A stretch of 64,000 bases of DNA from Alphaproteobacteria bacterium (GTDB lineage: Bacteria > Pseudomonadota > Alphaproteobacteria > Acetobacterales > Acetobacteraceae). The stretch spans positions 1 through 64,000 of the forward strand of contig JADZEB010000034.1 in NCBI GenBank assembly GCA_020850755.1, written 5' to 3'. Positions 17,419 to 26,583 of the stretch are shown in pieces. Numbering within the stretch: position 1 is the first letter of the stretch; each line of letters opens with the position of its first letter. A program made the position numbers and the translations under genes. Under the pieces are notes generated by a model, which had not been told where the DNA came from, ran no database searches, and was given only the letters and a program-made list of their open reading frames with translations.

Positions 17419-18159
17419 ATGAGCGGCGAGAACGGCAACGGCAACCCCGGCAAGGAGGCGATCCTGGGCGCGATCCGGCGCGGGCTGCGGCGCGGGCCGC
17501 TGCCGGCCGACCAGCAGGCGCTGCTCGCGGCGCGCATCGCCACCCATCCGCGCCACCTGATCCCGGCGCGCTCGCGCCTGCCGCGCCCGGCACAGGTGGA
17601 ACTCTTCCTCGATCGCGTCGTGGCCGAGTTCGGCACCGTCGCGCGGGTGGCCGATGCCGCCGCCGTGCCGCAGGCGGTGGCCGACTATCTGGCGCAGGCG
17701 AACCTGCCGCCCAGCATCGCCATGGCGCCGCACCCCCTGCTTGCCGCCATGCCTTGGGCCGAGCGGCCGATGCTCGCCATCCGCCAGGGCCGCGCCGCCC
17801 CCGCGGACCAGGCCGGCCTTACCGCCGCCTTCGCCGCCATCGCCGAGACCGGCACGCTGATGCTGCCTTCTGGGGCGGAGCGGCCGACCACGCTCAACAT
17901 CATGCCCGAGACCGGCATCGTCGTCGTGCAGGCAAGCCGCATCGTCGGCGCCTACGAGGAGGCGTGGGACCTGTTGCGGCGCGAGGCGCGCGAGGATGGC
18001 GCGCCCGGCACGCTGGGCCCCCGCTTCATGCCGCGCAACGTGATGCTGATCACCGGTCCCTCGCGCACCGCCGATATCGAGCAGACGATCGAGCTTGGCG
18101 CGCACGGGCCGCGCCGGCTGCATGTGGTGCTGATCGATGACGACCCGGCGGCGCGATAG
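17419..18159 (+). CDS. lutC: Lactate utilization protein C (LUD domain)
   Basis: 246 residues. LutC/YkgG family, with a LUD domain in the C-terminal two-thirds: AETGTLMLPSGAERPTTLNIMPETGIVVVQASRIVGAYEEAW, RFMPRNVMLITGPSRTADIEQTIELGAHGPRRLHVVLID. It has no cysteines of Fe-S type. The ATG at 17419 is chosen (an upstream ATG at 17374 overlaps lutB). The 3' end overlaps the smr start by 23 bp in another frame, which tightly joins the lactate operon to the older smr-xre pair. Confidence 0.94.
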   Translation: MSGENGNGNPGKEAILGAIRRGLRRGPLPADQQALLAARIATHPRHLIPARSRLPRPAQVELFLDRVVAEFGTVARVADAAAVPQAVADYLAQANLPPSIAMAPHPLLAAMPWAERPMLAIRQGRAAPADQAGLTAAFAAIAETGTLMLPSGAERPTTLNIMPETGIVVVQASRIVGAYEEAWDLLRREAREDGAPGTLGPRFMPRNVMLITGPSRTADIEQTIELGAHGPRRLHVVLIDDDPAAR

Positions 18160-18817
18160 CGCGCCGCAGGGCGCCCCGGCCGGGGGCGTGCCACGCCTGC
18201 GCCGCCCACCGCGCGGCCTGTCCGCCGAGGAGCGGGCGCTGTGGCAGCATGTGGCGGAAAGCGTGCGCGCGATCGCGCGCAACCGCGCCAGCGCGATCGA
18301 GACCACGGAGGCGGCGACGAAGCCGCCGCCGCCCGCGCCACCCGCGCCCGCCGCCCCGCCGCGCGCCGCGCGCGCGCCGGCGCCACCGCCACCCTCCGCG
18401 CCCGCGCGCCCCGCCGCGCCGCCCGAGCTCTCGCCCGAAAGCCGCCCGGGCGGCGTCGATAATGCGCGCTGGCAGGCGCTCGCGCGCGGCAGCCTGCGGC
18501 CCGAGCGGCGGCTCGATCTGCACCATCAGCGCGCGGCGCACGCCCATGCGCTGGTGGAACGCTTCATCCCGGATTCGGTCGCCGAGGGCTGCCGCTGCGT
18601 CGAGATCGTCACCGGCCGCGGCGCCGGCGCCGAGGGCGGCGTCCTGCGGCGCGAGCTGCCGCACTGGCTGAACGCGCCCGCCCTGCGCCGGCACATCCTG
18701 GCGATCGTGCACGCGCCGGGGGGTGCCGCGGGGCCGAACACGGGCGCGCTGCGCCTGCTGTTGCGCCGCGCCGGCGGCAAGGGCCAGGACGATAAGAACC
18801 GGGGCCGCAAGCGATGA
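18137..18817 (+). CDS. Smr-domain protein (putative endonuclease)
   Basis: 226 residues. The N-terminus (MTTRRRDSAPQG...LSAEERALWQHVAESV) matches the DNA mismatch/Smr proteins of alphaproteobacteria, followed by an Ala/Pro-rich linker (about 55-100). The C-terminal Smr domain reads RRLDLHHQRAAHAHALVERFI then EIVTGRGAGAEGGVLRRELPHWLN. The usual LDLHG has become LDLHH and the TGxG loop is TGRG. The family includes nicking endonucleases related to the MutS2 C-terminus. It follows mltA directly in many related genomes, whereas here the lut operon lies between them. The stop overlaps the XRE gene by 4 bp. Confidence 0.88.
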   Translation: MTTRRRDSAPQGAPAGGVPRLRRPPRGLSAEERALWQHVAESVRAIARNRASAIETTEAATKPPPPAPPAPAAPPRAARAPAPPPPSAPARPAAPPELSPESRPGGVDNARWQALARGSLRPERRLDLHHQRAAHAHALVERFIPDSVAEGCRCVEIVTGRGAGAEGGVLRRELPHWLNAPALRRHILAIVHAPGGAAGPNTGALRLLLRRAGGKGQDDKNRGRKR

Positions 18818-19221
18818 CACCCTTCGGCCAGAAGCTGCGCGCCTTGCGCGCGCAACGCCGGCTCACGCTCAAGCAGATGGCGGCGGATCTCCAGGTCTCG
18901 GCCGCCTATCTCTCGGCGCTGGAGCATGGCCGGCGCGGCCGGCCCTCGCCCGGGCTCGTCCACCAGATCAACGAGTATTTCGGCCTGATCTGGGACGATG
19001 CCGAGGAGCTTGCCCGCCTCGCCCGCCTGTCGCATCCGCGCATCGTCGTGGACACGGCCGGGCTCGGCCCGCAGGCGACCCAGCTTGCCAACCAGCTTGC
19101 GCGCTCGATCCATCGCCTGAACGCCGAGACGGTGGCGAAGATGCTGGCGCTGATCGAGGCCGAGCCGAACGAGGGCCGCGCCCCCGCCCCGGCGGCGGCG
19201 AACGAACGCAAGCCGCGCTGA
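18814..19221 (+). CDS. XRE-family helix-turn-helix transcriptional regulator
   Basis: 135 residues. HTH at residues 1-65: FGQKLRALRAQRRLTLKQMAADLQVSAAYLSALEHGRRGRPSPGLVHQINEYFGL, a classic lambda-repressor-like fold in which a helix-turn-helix begins LKQMAADLQVS. The remainder (WDDAEELARLARLSHPRIVVDTAGLGPQATQLANQLARSI) resembles the conserved C-terminal part of the smr-linked XRE proteins of alphaproteobacteria. Translationally coupled to smr. Target unknown. Its position downstream of lutABC does not prove that it controls lactate genes. Confidence 0.88.
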   Translation: MTPFGQKLRALRAQRRLTLKQMAADLQVSAAYLSALEHGRRGRPSPGLVHQINEYFGLIWDDAEELARLARLSHPRIVVDTAGLGPQATQLANQLARSIHRLNAETVAKMLALIEAEPNEGRAPAPAAANERKPR

Positions 19222-19275
19222 AGACGGGCTCGCTGAAAGTGGGCGTGCGCTACGCGGCGGCCATGCCTCGCGGGC

Positions 19276-20547
19276 CTACTCGGCAGCGGGGCGCGCGGCG
19301 GGGGCGGGCGCTGCGGCTGCGGGCGCGGCCTGCGGTGCCGCCACCTCCTCGGCGCGCAGCGGGAACAGGACGGCGCAGACGAACATCACCCCGGCGCAGC
19401 CGAGCAGCACCAGCACGCTCGCGGTGACGGCGCCGGTGGCGTTGTGCAGATCGCCGATCAGGCGCGGGGCGAGCGAGCCGGCCAGGAAGGTGATGAAGTA
19501 GCGCACCGAATAGGCCCGCGCCCGCCAGGCCGGGGCGACATAGCGCGCGACCAGCGTCTCGTTCGCGGTCACCTGGCCGAAGATCGCGAAGATCGCGCCC
19601 GTGGCGCAGAGGATCGCGCCCAGGCCCTGCGCCACCGACAGCAGCGCGATCGAGGGCGTGAGCAGGAAGGCCAGCGGCAGGAACACACGCTTGAGCGCCA
19701 GCCTGTCGATGCGATAGCCGATGATCAGCTGGGCGGTGGCGCCGATCATGGTGACGATGAAGGCGAGCGCGCCAATCAGCGTCTCGCTGCCGGCGGCCCA
19801 GGGCACGCGCTCGTCGAGCAGCTTGGGCAGGAGCAGCGGCAGGGAGGCGAAGACCAGCCCGCCCGCCGCCTGCGACACCATGTTGATCGCGAAGGCGCGC
19901 TTGGCGACATCGAGCGGGATCGGCGCCGCCGTGGTGGCGCGCCGTCCGCCGCCGGCATGCGAGGCGCGCGGCGCGAACAGGTGGTGCGCGATGCCGAGCG
20001 CGACGCAGGCGATGCCCGGCACGACGAAGGCCAGCCGCCAGCCCGCCGCATCGGTGATCGCGCCGGTGACCAGCGGCGCGCAGGCAACCCCGGCATTGCC
20101 CCAGACGCCGTTCACGCCGACGACGCGTCCGACGCGCGGGCCGGCATTCTCGGCCAGGAGCGCCCCGCCGACGGGATGATAGATCGCAGCCGCCGCGCCG
20201 ATCGCGGCCAGCATCAGCATCAACCCGGTCTGCGTGCCGGCAAACGACGTCGCCGCCGTGGCGATGCCGGCCGAGAGCAGGAACAGCGTCATCAGGTTGC
20301 GCTTGGAGATGCGATCGGCAACCCAGCCCACCGGCAGCGATGCGAAGCCGTAGACCAGCGCGCCAAGGAAGGCCAGGCCCATCAGCGTGCCGTAGCTCGC
20401 GCCGAAATCGCTGCCCATGGCCAGGACGGCGGTGGGCAGGATCAGCATCACGTAATGGTCGAGGAAATGCGCGCCATTGACGAAGGCGATGGTACGCCGC
20501 GCGTCGCGGTCGATGGCGGCCTCGGCGGCGGCGGAGGTGGCGGACAT
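19276..20547 (-). CDS. Major facilitator superfamily transporter (fosmidomycin-resistance-like)
   Basis: 423 residues with twelve predicted membrane helices. The signature between TM2 and TM3 is GWVADRISKRNLMTL. The N-terminal AHFLDHYVMLILPTAVLAM and YHPVGGALLAENAGPRVGRVVGVNGVWGNAG resemble the Fsr/fosmidomycin-resistance branch of the MFS. The C-terminus is an Ala/Pro tail of about 25 residues. The substrate cannot be assigned. It converges on the smr-xre end with a 54 bp gap, and a small hypothetical gene lies upstream on the same strand. Confidence 0.85.
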   Translation of the reverse strand: MSATSAAAEAAIDRDARRTIAFVNGAHFLDHYVMLILPTAVLAMGSDFGASYGTLMGLAFLGALVYGFASLPVGWVADRISKRNLMTLFLLSAGIATAATSFAGTQTGLMLMLAAIGAAAAIYHPVGGALLAENAGPRVGRVVGVNGVWGNAGVACAPLVTGAITDAAGWRLAFVVPGIACVALGIAHHLFAPRASHAGGGRRATTAAPIPLDVAKRAFAINMVSQAAGGLVFASLPLLLPKLLDERVPWAAGSETLIGALAFIVTMIGATAQLIIGYRIDRLALKRVFLPLAFLLTPSIALLSVAQGLGAILCATGAIFAIFGQVTANETLVARYVAPAWRARAYSVRYFITFLAGSLAPRLIGDLHNATGAVTASVLVLLGCAGVMFVCAVLFPLRAEEVAAPQAAPAAAAPAPAARPAAE

Positions 20548-20617
20548 GCGGCAGCGATCCCTGGCCCTGGGCGGTCGATCCTACACGCTTCGCCGGCCGC
20601 GCGCACCCGCCACGGAT

Positions 20618-20944
20618 TCAGGCGGCGGGCTCGGCGCCGAGCAGCGCCGCGGCGATCGCCGCCCATTCCGCCTCCATCGGTTCGGTGGCGGGCGCGCGGC
20701 CGGCGCGGCGATACCAGTAGGCGGCGTTGGCCGGATCCCCCTCGCGCCGGTGCAGATAGGCATGGACCCAGGCGCCGTCGCGGTAGCCGGCCGAGCGCGC
20801 CGGCAGCGCCTCGCAGGATTGCGCCAGGGCATGGGCCTTGTCCCAGTGGCCGCGCGCCTCCCACCACAGGGCGGCAAGCGGGGCGGAGAGGCCGGCGGGC
20901 GGCGCGTCGCGGGCAAGGGAGCGGCGGAACTGGTCGGGCGTCAT
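20618..20944 (-). CDS. Conserved hypothetical protein
   Basis: 108 residues, soluble, Ala- and Trp-rich. Distinctive motifs LAALWWEARGHWDKAHALAQSC and WVHAYLHRREGDPANAAYWYRRAGR resemble a widespread small uncharacterised family with a TPR-like helical pair. No catalytic residues are evident. The ATG at 20944 is the only reasonable start. It lies 70 bp upstream of the MFS gene on the same strand and is divergent from the lactate permease. Confidence 0.72.
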   Translation of the reverse strand: MTPDQFRRSLARDAPPAGLSAPLAALWWEARGHWDKAHALAQSCEALPARSAGYRDGAWVHAYLHRREGDPANAAYWYRRAGRAPATEPMEAEWAAIAAALLGAEPAA

Positions 20945-21417
20945 GGCGGCCTCGGGCGACAGGGGGAGCGATGGGCGGGGGCAAGCCTAGCCGATCGCGG
21001 CCCGCCGGGTGGAGCGGGTGGCGCTTGCCGCGCGCGGGGTATCGCCGCCACACCCGGCGCGGCGAGGCGGACGGGCCGGCCGGCATCATGGCGGCCTGCG
21101 GCGGGACGGGTCTAGGCTGTGGGCGCGGCCGACACCGTAGCGCGGCCGGGCTGATCGGGCGCGCGGGATTGCCGGGAAGGGGCAGTGCCCAACGCCCGCA
21201 GCCGTGCGGTCCGGGAAGACGGGCCCGTCCGCCAGCCCGATGGCGCGGGCGTGGCCCGGGTGGCGCGCACACGCGCAGCCGCTCGTTCCACCCGCCGGGG
21301 CCGGCATCTCCCGGCCCTGCCCGCTGGCGCGGAACCGGCCCTCCTGCCCGCTGGCGCGGAACCGGCCCTCCTGCCCGCTGGCGCGGGCGGGCGGCCGGTG
21401 CCAGGATCGGCCGGCCC
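20945..21417. other. Intergenic region with a 27-bp tandem repeat before the lactate permease
   Basis: 473 bp between divergent genes. Apart from the tandem repeat at 21311-21386, nothing gene-like is seen. The frames that cross it are GC-driven and give Arg/Gly/Pro-rich products. The permease promoter should lie here, but no clear consensus elements are visible. Confidence 0.45.
21311..21386. repeat. 27-bp tandem repeat, about 2.5 copies
   Basis: Unit GCCCGCTGGCGCGGAACCGG plus CCCTCCT, starting at 21319, 21346 and 21373 (the last copy has 14 bp). A partial unit precedes the first. The two complete copies are identical, which suggests recent duplication. Confidence 0.85.
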
Positions 21418-23010
21418 ATGCCCGGCCTGTTCCTGCCCGCCCTGTCCCCGCCCGCCCTTCGGCCCGCCGCGCTCGCGCTGCTCGCCGCCGCCATGGTCGC
21501 GCTCGGCGCGGAGGCCGCGATGGCGCAACCTGCCGATCCCGCCGCCGCGTCCGGCACGGGCGCGGCCCTCGCCCTGCCGCTCGCCGCCCTGCCGCTGCTC
21601 GCAGTGGTGGGCCTGCTGGCGACAAGGCGCGCGCGGCTGGCCACCGCCAGCCTGGTCGCGCTGGCGCTGACGCTGCCAGCGATGATCGCCGCGCGCGGCG
21701 GGCTGGACGGCCTCGCCCCCTTCCTGTGGGCCGAGGGGCTCAAGGGCGGCTTCATCGCGCTCCAGCCGGTGCTGGTGCTGGGCGCCGGCCTGTTCTTCCA
21801 CCGTGCCACCGAGCGGCGCGGCGCGGCGGCCGAATCGGTGCGCGCCGCCTATCGCCATCGCCGCCTCTATGCCGCCTGCTTCGTCATCGGGCCGTTCGCG
21901 GAAAGCGCCACCGGCTTCGGCGTGGGCCAGCTTCTCACCGCCACGCTGATCGCGCGCCTGGGCGTGACGGGCGTGCCGGCGGCAGCCCTTGGCGTTTTCA
22001 GCCAGAGCATGGTGCCGTGGGGCGCCCTGGCGGTGGGGCCGTTGGCGATCTCGGCGGTGCTGGGCGTGCCCTCGGGCCGGTTCGGGGCGATGACGGCGCT
22101 GTTCCACGGCGCCGTGCTGCTTGGCCACCTGCCGGTATTCTGGCGCGTTGTTGCCGCCGCCGGCCATGCGCCGAGCGCGGCCGACCGCGCGGGCGATCTG
22201 CTCTGGACGCTGGCGCTGTGGCCGCTCTTGATCGGCACTAACCTGTGGCCGGGCATCGAGGTGGCGGGCATCGCCGGCCCCGGCCTGCTGGTGGTGCTGC
22301 ATCTCTGGCAGGACGGGGCGGAGCGCCGCCCGCTGCTGGCGCTGACCGCGCCCTATCTCGTGCTGGCCGGCGCGATCCTGGCCACGCGCATCCTGCCGCC
22401 CGTGACCGCGATCACCGCGCGGTTCCTGCGCGCCGACCCCTATCCCGGCCTGCCGCCGCTGGCGCCCCTACACCTGCCGGCCTTCTGGCTGGTGGTGGTG
22501 GCCGCGGGCGTGGCGCTCCGCCAGGGCGAGCCGGCGCGGCTCCTCGCCGCCGCGCGCGCCGCCTGGGCCGAGGGCTTCCAGCCCATGCTCGCCACTGCCG
22601 CCTTCATCGTCATGGCGCAGTGGATGATGGCGGCAGGGTTGGCCGAGGCGATGGGCGAGGCGCTGTGGCGCGCGCTCGGGCTTGCCGCCCTGCCGCTCGC
22701 GCCCGCGCTCGGCGCGCTTTCGGCCTTCATCACCGCGAGCAACACGAGCTCGCTCGCCCTGTTCGCCCCGATGACGGCGAGCCTGGGCGCGCGTGGGGGG
22801 CTGCCGCACGGGTTGCTGCCCGCCGCGCTCAACTGCCTTGCCGCGACCTGGTGCATGTTCCCGCCGGTGCGCGCCTCGATCAGCTGCGCGCTGGCCGGCA
22901 CGCCCGGGCGCGAGGCCGACATCTACGCCCTGATCCTGCGCGCGGGCTTCCATGCCATCGCCATCGTCGCGGCGGGCGTGGCGCTGGCGCTGCTGCTTGC
23001 GCGCGGCTAG
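21418..23010 (+). CDS. L-lactate permease family transporter (LctP/LldP)
   Basis: 530 residues, about thirteen hydrophobic segments. The LctP-family hallmark ACFVIGPFAESATGFGVGQLLTATLI is present, as are FSQSMVPWGALAVGPL, SAFITASNTSSLALFAPM and AATWCMFPPVRASISCALAG. Members import lactate or glycolate with protons. The N-terminus carries an extra hydrophobic segment ending MAQPADPAAA that looks like a cleavable signal. The ATG at 21418 is chosen because upstream frames run through the tandem repeat. With lutABC about 3-7 kb upstream it probably supplies lactate to the Lut complex (inference). Confidence 0.9.
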   Translation: MPGLFLPALSPPALRPAALALLAAAMVALGAEAAMAQPADPAAASGTGAALALPLAALPLLAVVGLLATRRARLATASLVALALTLPAMIAARGGLDGLAPFLWAEGLKGGFIALQPVLVLGAGLFFHRATERRGAAAESVRAAYRHRRLYAACFVIGPFAESATGFGVGQLLTATLIARLGVTGVPAAALGVFSQSMVPWGALAVGPLAISAVLGVPSGRFGAMTALFHGAVLLGHLPVFWRVVAAAGHAPSAADRAGDLLWTLALWPLLIGTNLWPGIEVAGIAGPGLLVVLHLWQDGAERRPLLALTAPYLVLAGAILATRILPPVTAITARFLRADPYPGLPPLAPLHLPAFWLVVVAAGVALRQGEPARLLAAARAAWAEGFQPMLATAAFIVMAQWMMAAGLAEAMGEALWRALGLAALPLAPALGALSAFITASNTSSLALFAPMTASLGARGGLPHGLLPAALNCLAATWCMFPPVRASISCALAGTPGREADIYALILRAGFHAIAIVAAGVALALLLARG

Positions 23011-23119
23011 GGCCGCGGAGCGTTTCGAGAACGAAATAGCGTTCCCGCCCCGCCCGGCGCTAGACTGCGGCTGTCCGGGACGATCGCACGACGACGCACC
23101 GACCAGGGGGGCGCGTGTC

Positions 23120-23815
23120 ATGGCCATGTGTCCATTCCGTGCCGGCGAATACATGCTGACCAAGCCGGGCAGCACCGGCAAGCCGGGTTCGAACGGCAAG
23201 GTCAAGCGCATCATCATGCACATCACCGGCGCGCCGTTGAGCATCAAGCGCCAGGCGCCGATCAACAAGCGCGTCTGGGAGCAGGGCTCGAGCGGCGGCT
23301 TCGGCGTCTCGGCCCATTTCACGATCGAGGGCGACGGGGCGGTGTTCCAGCATGTCGATACCAACACCATCGCCAAGGGCACCGGCTGGCTGACCGGCCA
23401 GTCGATCCATATCGAGCATTGCGGCAAGCCCAAGCCCACCGGCGCGGACGAGATGACGCGCCAGCAATTCCACGCCAGCGCGTTGTTGCTGGCCTGGCTC
23501 TCGCTCGAGCATCCGGACATACCGCTGGTCGCCACCGGCACGAGCTACAGCGACTATGGCGACCCCGAGAAGCCGGGCGTCACCTGCCACCGCTTCATCC
23601 AGGAGAAGTGGAGCAAGGACCCGTCGGTGAAGAAGCGCGTGCCCTATTGGCGCGCGCTCGGCGCGAGCGACTGGCGAAACTGCCCCGGCCCGGACATCGT
23701 CGCCCGGCTGCCGACCATCATCATGATGGCCAACACCTACGCGCCCCTGATCGAGATGGGCGGCCCCTTCTTCTGGCAGAACCTGCAGGTGGCGATGGGG
23801 ATGAGCACGGAATAG
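23120..23815 (+). CDS. N-acetylmuramoyl-L-alanine amidase (Amidase_2/PGRP fold), no signal peptide
   Basis: 231 residues. Amidase_2-like features: KRIIMHITGAPLS (His34, first zinc ligand candidate), SAHFTIEGDGAVFQHVDTNTIAKGTG, SIHIEHCGKP, TCHRFIQEKW (His157) and WRNCPGPDIVARL (Cys188), where the CPG motif parallels the Cys ligand of T7 lysozyme-type amidases. No signal peptide or membrane anchor is visible, so it would be cytoplasmic unless exported otherwise, as for phage or toxin amidases. AGGGGGG 8 bp before the ATG is a good ribosome binding site. No other phage gene is nearby. Confidence 0.78.
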   Translation: MAMCPFRAGEYMLTKPGSTGKPGSNGKVKRIIMHITGAPLSIKRQAPINKRVWEQGSSGGFGVSAHFTIEGDGAVFQHVDTNTIAKGTGWLTGQSIHIEHCGKPKPTGADEMTRQQFHASALLLAWLSLEHPDIPLVATGTSYSDYGDPEKPGVTCHRFIQEKWSKDPSVKKRVPYWRALGASDWRNCPGPDIVARLPTIIMMANTYAPLIEMGGPFFWQNLQVAMGMSTE

Positions 23816-23840
23816 CGCGGGGTTGTTCGCGCCGCCGCCG

Positions 23841-25178
23841 CTACAGGATGAACTTGCTCAGATCCGCGCTTGCGGCCAGCGGCGCCACGCGCTCGTTCAC
23901 ATGGGTCGCATCGATGGTGATGCTCTGCCCGCCGCGATCGGAGGCGGTGAAGCTGATCTCCTCGAGCAGCTTCTCCATCACCGTGTGCAGGCGGCGCGCG
24001 CCGATATTCTCGACCGACTGGTTGATGTCGGCGGCAAGCTTGGCCAGGGCGTCGATCGCATCCTCGGTGAAATCGAGCGCCACCCCCTCGGTGCCCATCA
24101 GCGCCTTGTACTGCTTGATCAGGCTCGCCTCCGGCTCGGTCAGGATGCGGCGGAAATCCTCCCGGGTCAGGCTTTTCAGCTCGACGCGGATCGGCAGCCG
24201 GCCCTGCAATTCCGGCAGGAGGTCGGACGGCTTGGCGAGGTGGAACGCGCCCGAGGCGATGAACAGCACATGGTCGGTCTTCACCGGCCCGTGCTTGGTG
24301 GTGACGGTGGTGCCCTCGATCAGCGGCAACAGGTCGCGCTGCACGCCCTCGCGGCTGACATCGGCGCCGCGGAACCCGCCTTCGGAGGAGCGGGCGCAGA
24401 TCTTGTCGATCTCGTCGAGGAAGACGATGCCGCTGTTCTCGGTCAGGGCGACGGCTTCCTTGGTCACGCGCTCGCTGTCGAGCAGCTTGTCGCTCTCCTC
24501 GCGCTCCAGCACCTGGCGCGCCTCGGCCACCGGCATCTTGCGCGGCTTCATGCGCCCGCCGAACATCTTGCCCAGCGCCTCGCCGATATTCATCATGCCC
24601 GGGCCCATGCCGGCACCCATGCCGGGCGGCGCGCCGGGCAGGTCGAGCTGGCCGATCGGGATGCCGCCGCCGCCCTCGGCCACCTGCACCTCGATCTCCT
24701 TGTCGTCGAGCTTGCCCTCGCGCAGCAGGCGGCGGAACTTCTGGCGCGTCTCGGCCGAGGCGCCCTCGCCCACCAGCGCGGTGACGATGCGCTCCTCGGC
24801 GGCAAGCTCGGCCTTGGCCTGCACCTCCTTGCGCAGCCGCTCCTTGGTCATCTGGAGCGCGACTTCCATCAGGTCGCGCACGATGCTTTCCACGTCGCGC
24901 CCGACATAGCCAATCTCGGTGAACTTGGTCGCCTCGACCTTCAGGAACGGCGCCTGGGCGAGGCGGGCAAGCCGCCGCGCGATCTCGGTCTTGCCGCAGC
25001 CGGTCGGGCCGATCATCAGGATGTTCTTGGGCAGCACCTCCTCGCGCAGCGCCTCGGGCAGCTGCTGGCGGCGCCAGCGGTTGCGCAGCGCGATCGCCAC
25101 CGCGCGCTTGGCGTCGTGCTGGCCGACGATGAAGCGGTCGAGCTCGGAAACGATCTCGCGGGGGGAATAGTTGGTCAT
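23841..25178 (-). CDS. hslU: ATP-dependent protease ATPase subunit HslU
   Basis: 445 residues. AAA+ unfoldase of the HslUV protease. Starts [20 protein letters not shown]. Walker [10 protein letters not shown] at residues 57-65, pore-loop motif GYVGRDVES, the intermediate I-domain (about 110-230, here with a Gly/Met-rich [12 protein letters not shown] insert), Walker [12 protein letters not shown], sensor regions [12 protein letters not shown] and [21 protein letters not shown], and the C-terminal LSKFIL that docks into HslV. Downstream of hslV with a 4-bp gap. Confidence 0.97.
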   Translation of the reverse strand: MTNYSPREIVSELDRFIVGQHDAKRAVAIALRNRWRRQQLPEALREEVLPKNILMIGPTGCGKTEIARRLARLAQAPFLKVEATKFTEIGYVGRDVESIVRDLMEVALQMTKERLRKEVQAKAELAAEERIVTALVGEGASAETRQKFRRLLREGKLDDKEIEVQVAEGGGGIPIGQLDLPGAPPGMGAGMGPGMMNIGEALGKMFGGRMKPRKMPVAEARQVLEREESDKLLDSERVTKEAVALTENSGIVFLDEIDKICARSSEGGFRGADVSREGVQRDLLPLIEGTTVTTKHGPVKTDHVLFIASGAFHLAKPSDLLPELQGRLPIRVELKSLTREDFRRILTEPEASLIKQYKALMGTEGVALDFTEDAIDALAKLAADINQSVENIGARRLHTVMEKLLEEISFTASDRGGQSITIDATHVNERVAPLAASADLSKFIL

Positions 25179-25182
25179 CGGA

Positions 25183-25740
25183 TCAGAGCTTCTCCAGCAC
25201 GATGCGGCCGTTGGTGTAGACGCAGATCCCGGCCGCGATCTCCATCGCCTTGCGCACGATCGCTTCGGCCTCGATGCCGTCGACGCCGACCAGCGCGCGC
25301 GCCGCGGCCAGCGCATAGTTGCCGCCCGAGCCGATGCCGATGATCCCGTCCTCGGGCTCGAGCACGTCGCCATTGCCGGAGATCAGGAAGCTGCGCTCGC
25401 GGTCGGCCACCGCCATCAGCGCCTCCAGCCGGCGCAGATAGCGGTCGGTGCGCCAGTCCTTGGCCAGCTCGACGCAGGCGCGCTCGAGCTGGCCGGGATG
25501 GCGTTCAAGCTTGCCCTCCAGCCGCTCCAGCAGGGTGAAGGCGTCGGCGGTGGCGCCGGCGAAGCCCGCCAGCACCGCGCCGCCGGAGCCGAGGCGGCGC
25601 ACCTTGCGCGCATTGCCCTTGACCACCGTCTGGCCCATCGACACCTGGCCGTCGCCCGCCATCACCACCGCATCGCCCTTGCGCACGCAGAGGATGGTGG
25701 TGCCGTGCCAGCCGATCGGGTCGCGCGAATTGTCACTCAT
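25183..25740 (-). CDS. hslV: ATP-dependent protease peptidase subunit HslV
   Basis: 185 residues. Threonine peptidase forming the double hexamer core of HslUV. The catalytic Thr is Thr14 in [12 protein letters not shown], preceded by a 13-residue propeptide ([13 protein letters not shown]) that must be removed. [32 protein letters not shown], and [16 protein letters not shown] are family motifs. Operon hslV-hslU, as usual. Divergent intergenic DNA to trmH is 87 bp, but trmH is on the same strand upstream. Confidence 0.97.
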   Translation of the reverse strand: MSDNSRDPIGWHGTTILCVRKGDAVVMAGDGQVSMGQTVVKGNARKVRRLGSGGAVLAGFAGATADAFTLLERLEGKLERHPGQLERACVELAKDWRTDRYLRRLEALMAVADRERSFLISGNGDVLEPEDGIIGIGSGGNYALAAARALVGVDGIEAEAIVRKAMEIAAGICVYTNGRIVLEKL

Positions 25741-25827
25741 CTGGTTGCAGCCTTTCCCGCCAGACCCCCAATATGGTCGGTATCACGCCGCTGGCAAGCT
25801 GGCGTGCGCGCCGCCGAGCCGCGCGCA

Positions 25828-26478
25828 TCATCGCGCGCCGCCTTCGCCGGGCTTGCGCAGGAGGGGCGGGACGCCGCGGCGGAACTTCGGCCGGCCATGC
25901 ACATGCGCGCCCGCCGCCTTGTCCTCGGGCGCGGGGCCGCCGGCGCGCACCGGGCGGTCGGGGAAGCGGCCATGCACCAGCATCCGGTCGTACATCACCA
26001 GGGCGCCGGCGACCGCGAGGTTGATCGCGAAGCGCGTCGGGATGCGCACCACATGCGCGCAGCGCGCCAGCATGGCGGGCGAGAGGCTGGCGCGCTCGGG
26101 GCCCAGCACATAGGCGGCGTTGAGCGGATGGCGGAAGCTTGGCAGCGCCACCGCCTCGGGGGCGAGCTCGACGCCCACCAGCGTGCAGCCGCGCGGCAAC
26201 GACATGGACGCGGCATCCTCGAACCGGTAGAAGGGCACGTGCCGCGGCGCATCCGACGTGTCGGCCTCGCGTCCGGCGCGGGTGCTGTAGGCGGCGGCTG
26301 CGGTGAAGATGAAGCTCGCGCCGAACGCGTGCGCGGTGCGGAACAAGGCCCCGAGGTTCGCCGACTTGCTGACCCCCTCCACCCCGATGCCGAACCAGCC
26401 GCGCCCCGGACGGAACAGCGCGCCCGCCTGTTGCCCCTCGGCCGCGTTCTCCTCCTCGCCCGTGTTGGTGTCGCTCAT
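25828..26478 (-). CDS. TrmH/SpoU-family RNA 2'-O-methyltransferase
   Basis: 216 residues. SPOUT fold with the three SpoU motifs: GVSKSANLGALFRTAHAFGASFIF (motif 1, Asn and Arg), PLNAAYVLGPERASLSP (motif 2) and VRIPTRFAINLAVAGALVMYDRML (motif 3; the usual SLN is AIN here). SAM-dependent 2'-O-methylation of tRNA or rRNA is the family role, and the target is not decided. An N-terminal acidic segment (MSDTNTGEEENAAEG) and a basic C-terminal tail flank the domain. Divergent from the methyltransferase at 26584, with 105 bp between. Confidence 0.86.
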   Translation of the reverse strand: MSDTNTGEEENAAEGQQAGALFRPGRGWFGIGVEGVSKSANLGALFRTAHAFGASFIFTAAAAYSTRAGREADTSDAPRHVPFYRFEDAASMSLPRGCTLVGVELAPEAVALPSFRHPLNAAYVLGPERASLSPAMLARCAHVVRIPTRFAINLAVAGALVMYDRMLVHGRFPDRPVRAGGPAPEDKAAGAHVHGRPKFRRGVPPLLRKPGEGGAR

Positions 26479-26583
26479 CGCGCGCCTGCCCGCCCTGCCG
26501 TGCCGGCGCCCTGTCGCGCCGGCCGCGCAGCCCATACGCCGGGGCGCCGTTCCGGCGCAAGCCCGCAGCGCGAGCCGTCGCGC

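Noticed and set aside
19444-21417. A 1,188-codon open frame on the + strand running into the lactate permease
   Set aside because: The 5' two-thirds are antisense to the MFS gene and the small hypothetical gene and are Arg/Gly/Gln-rich low complexity. Only the part from 21418 matches a family.
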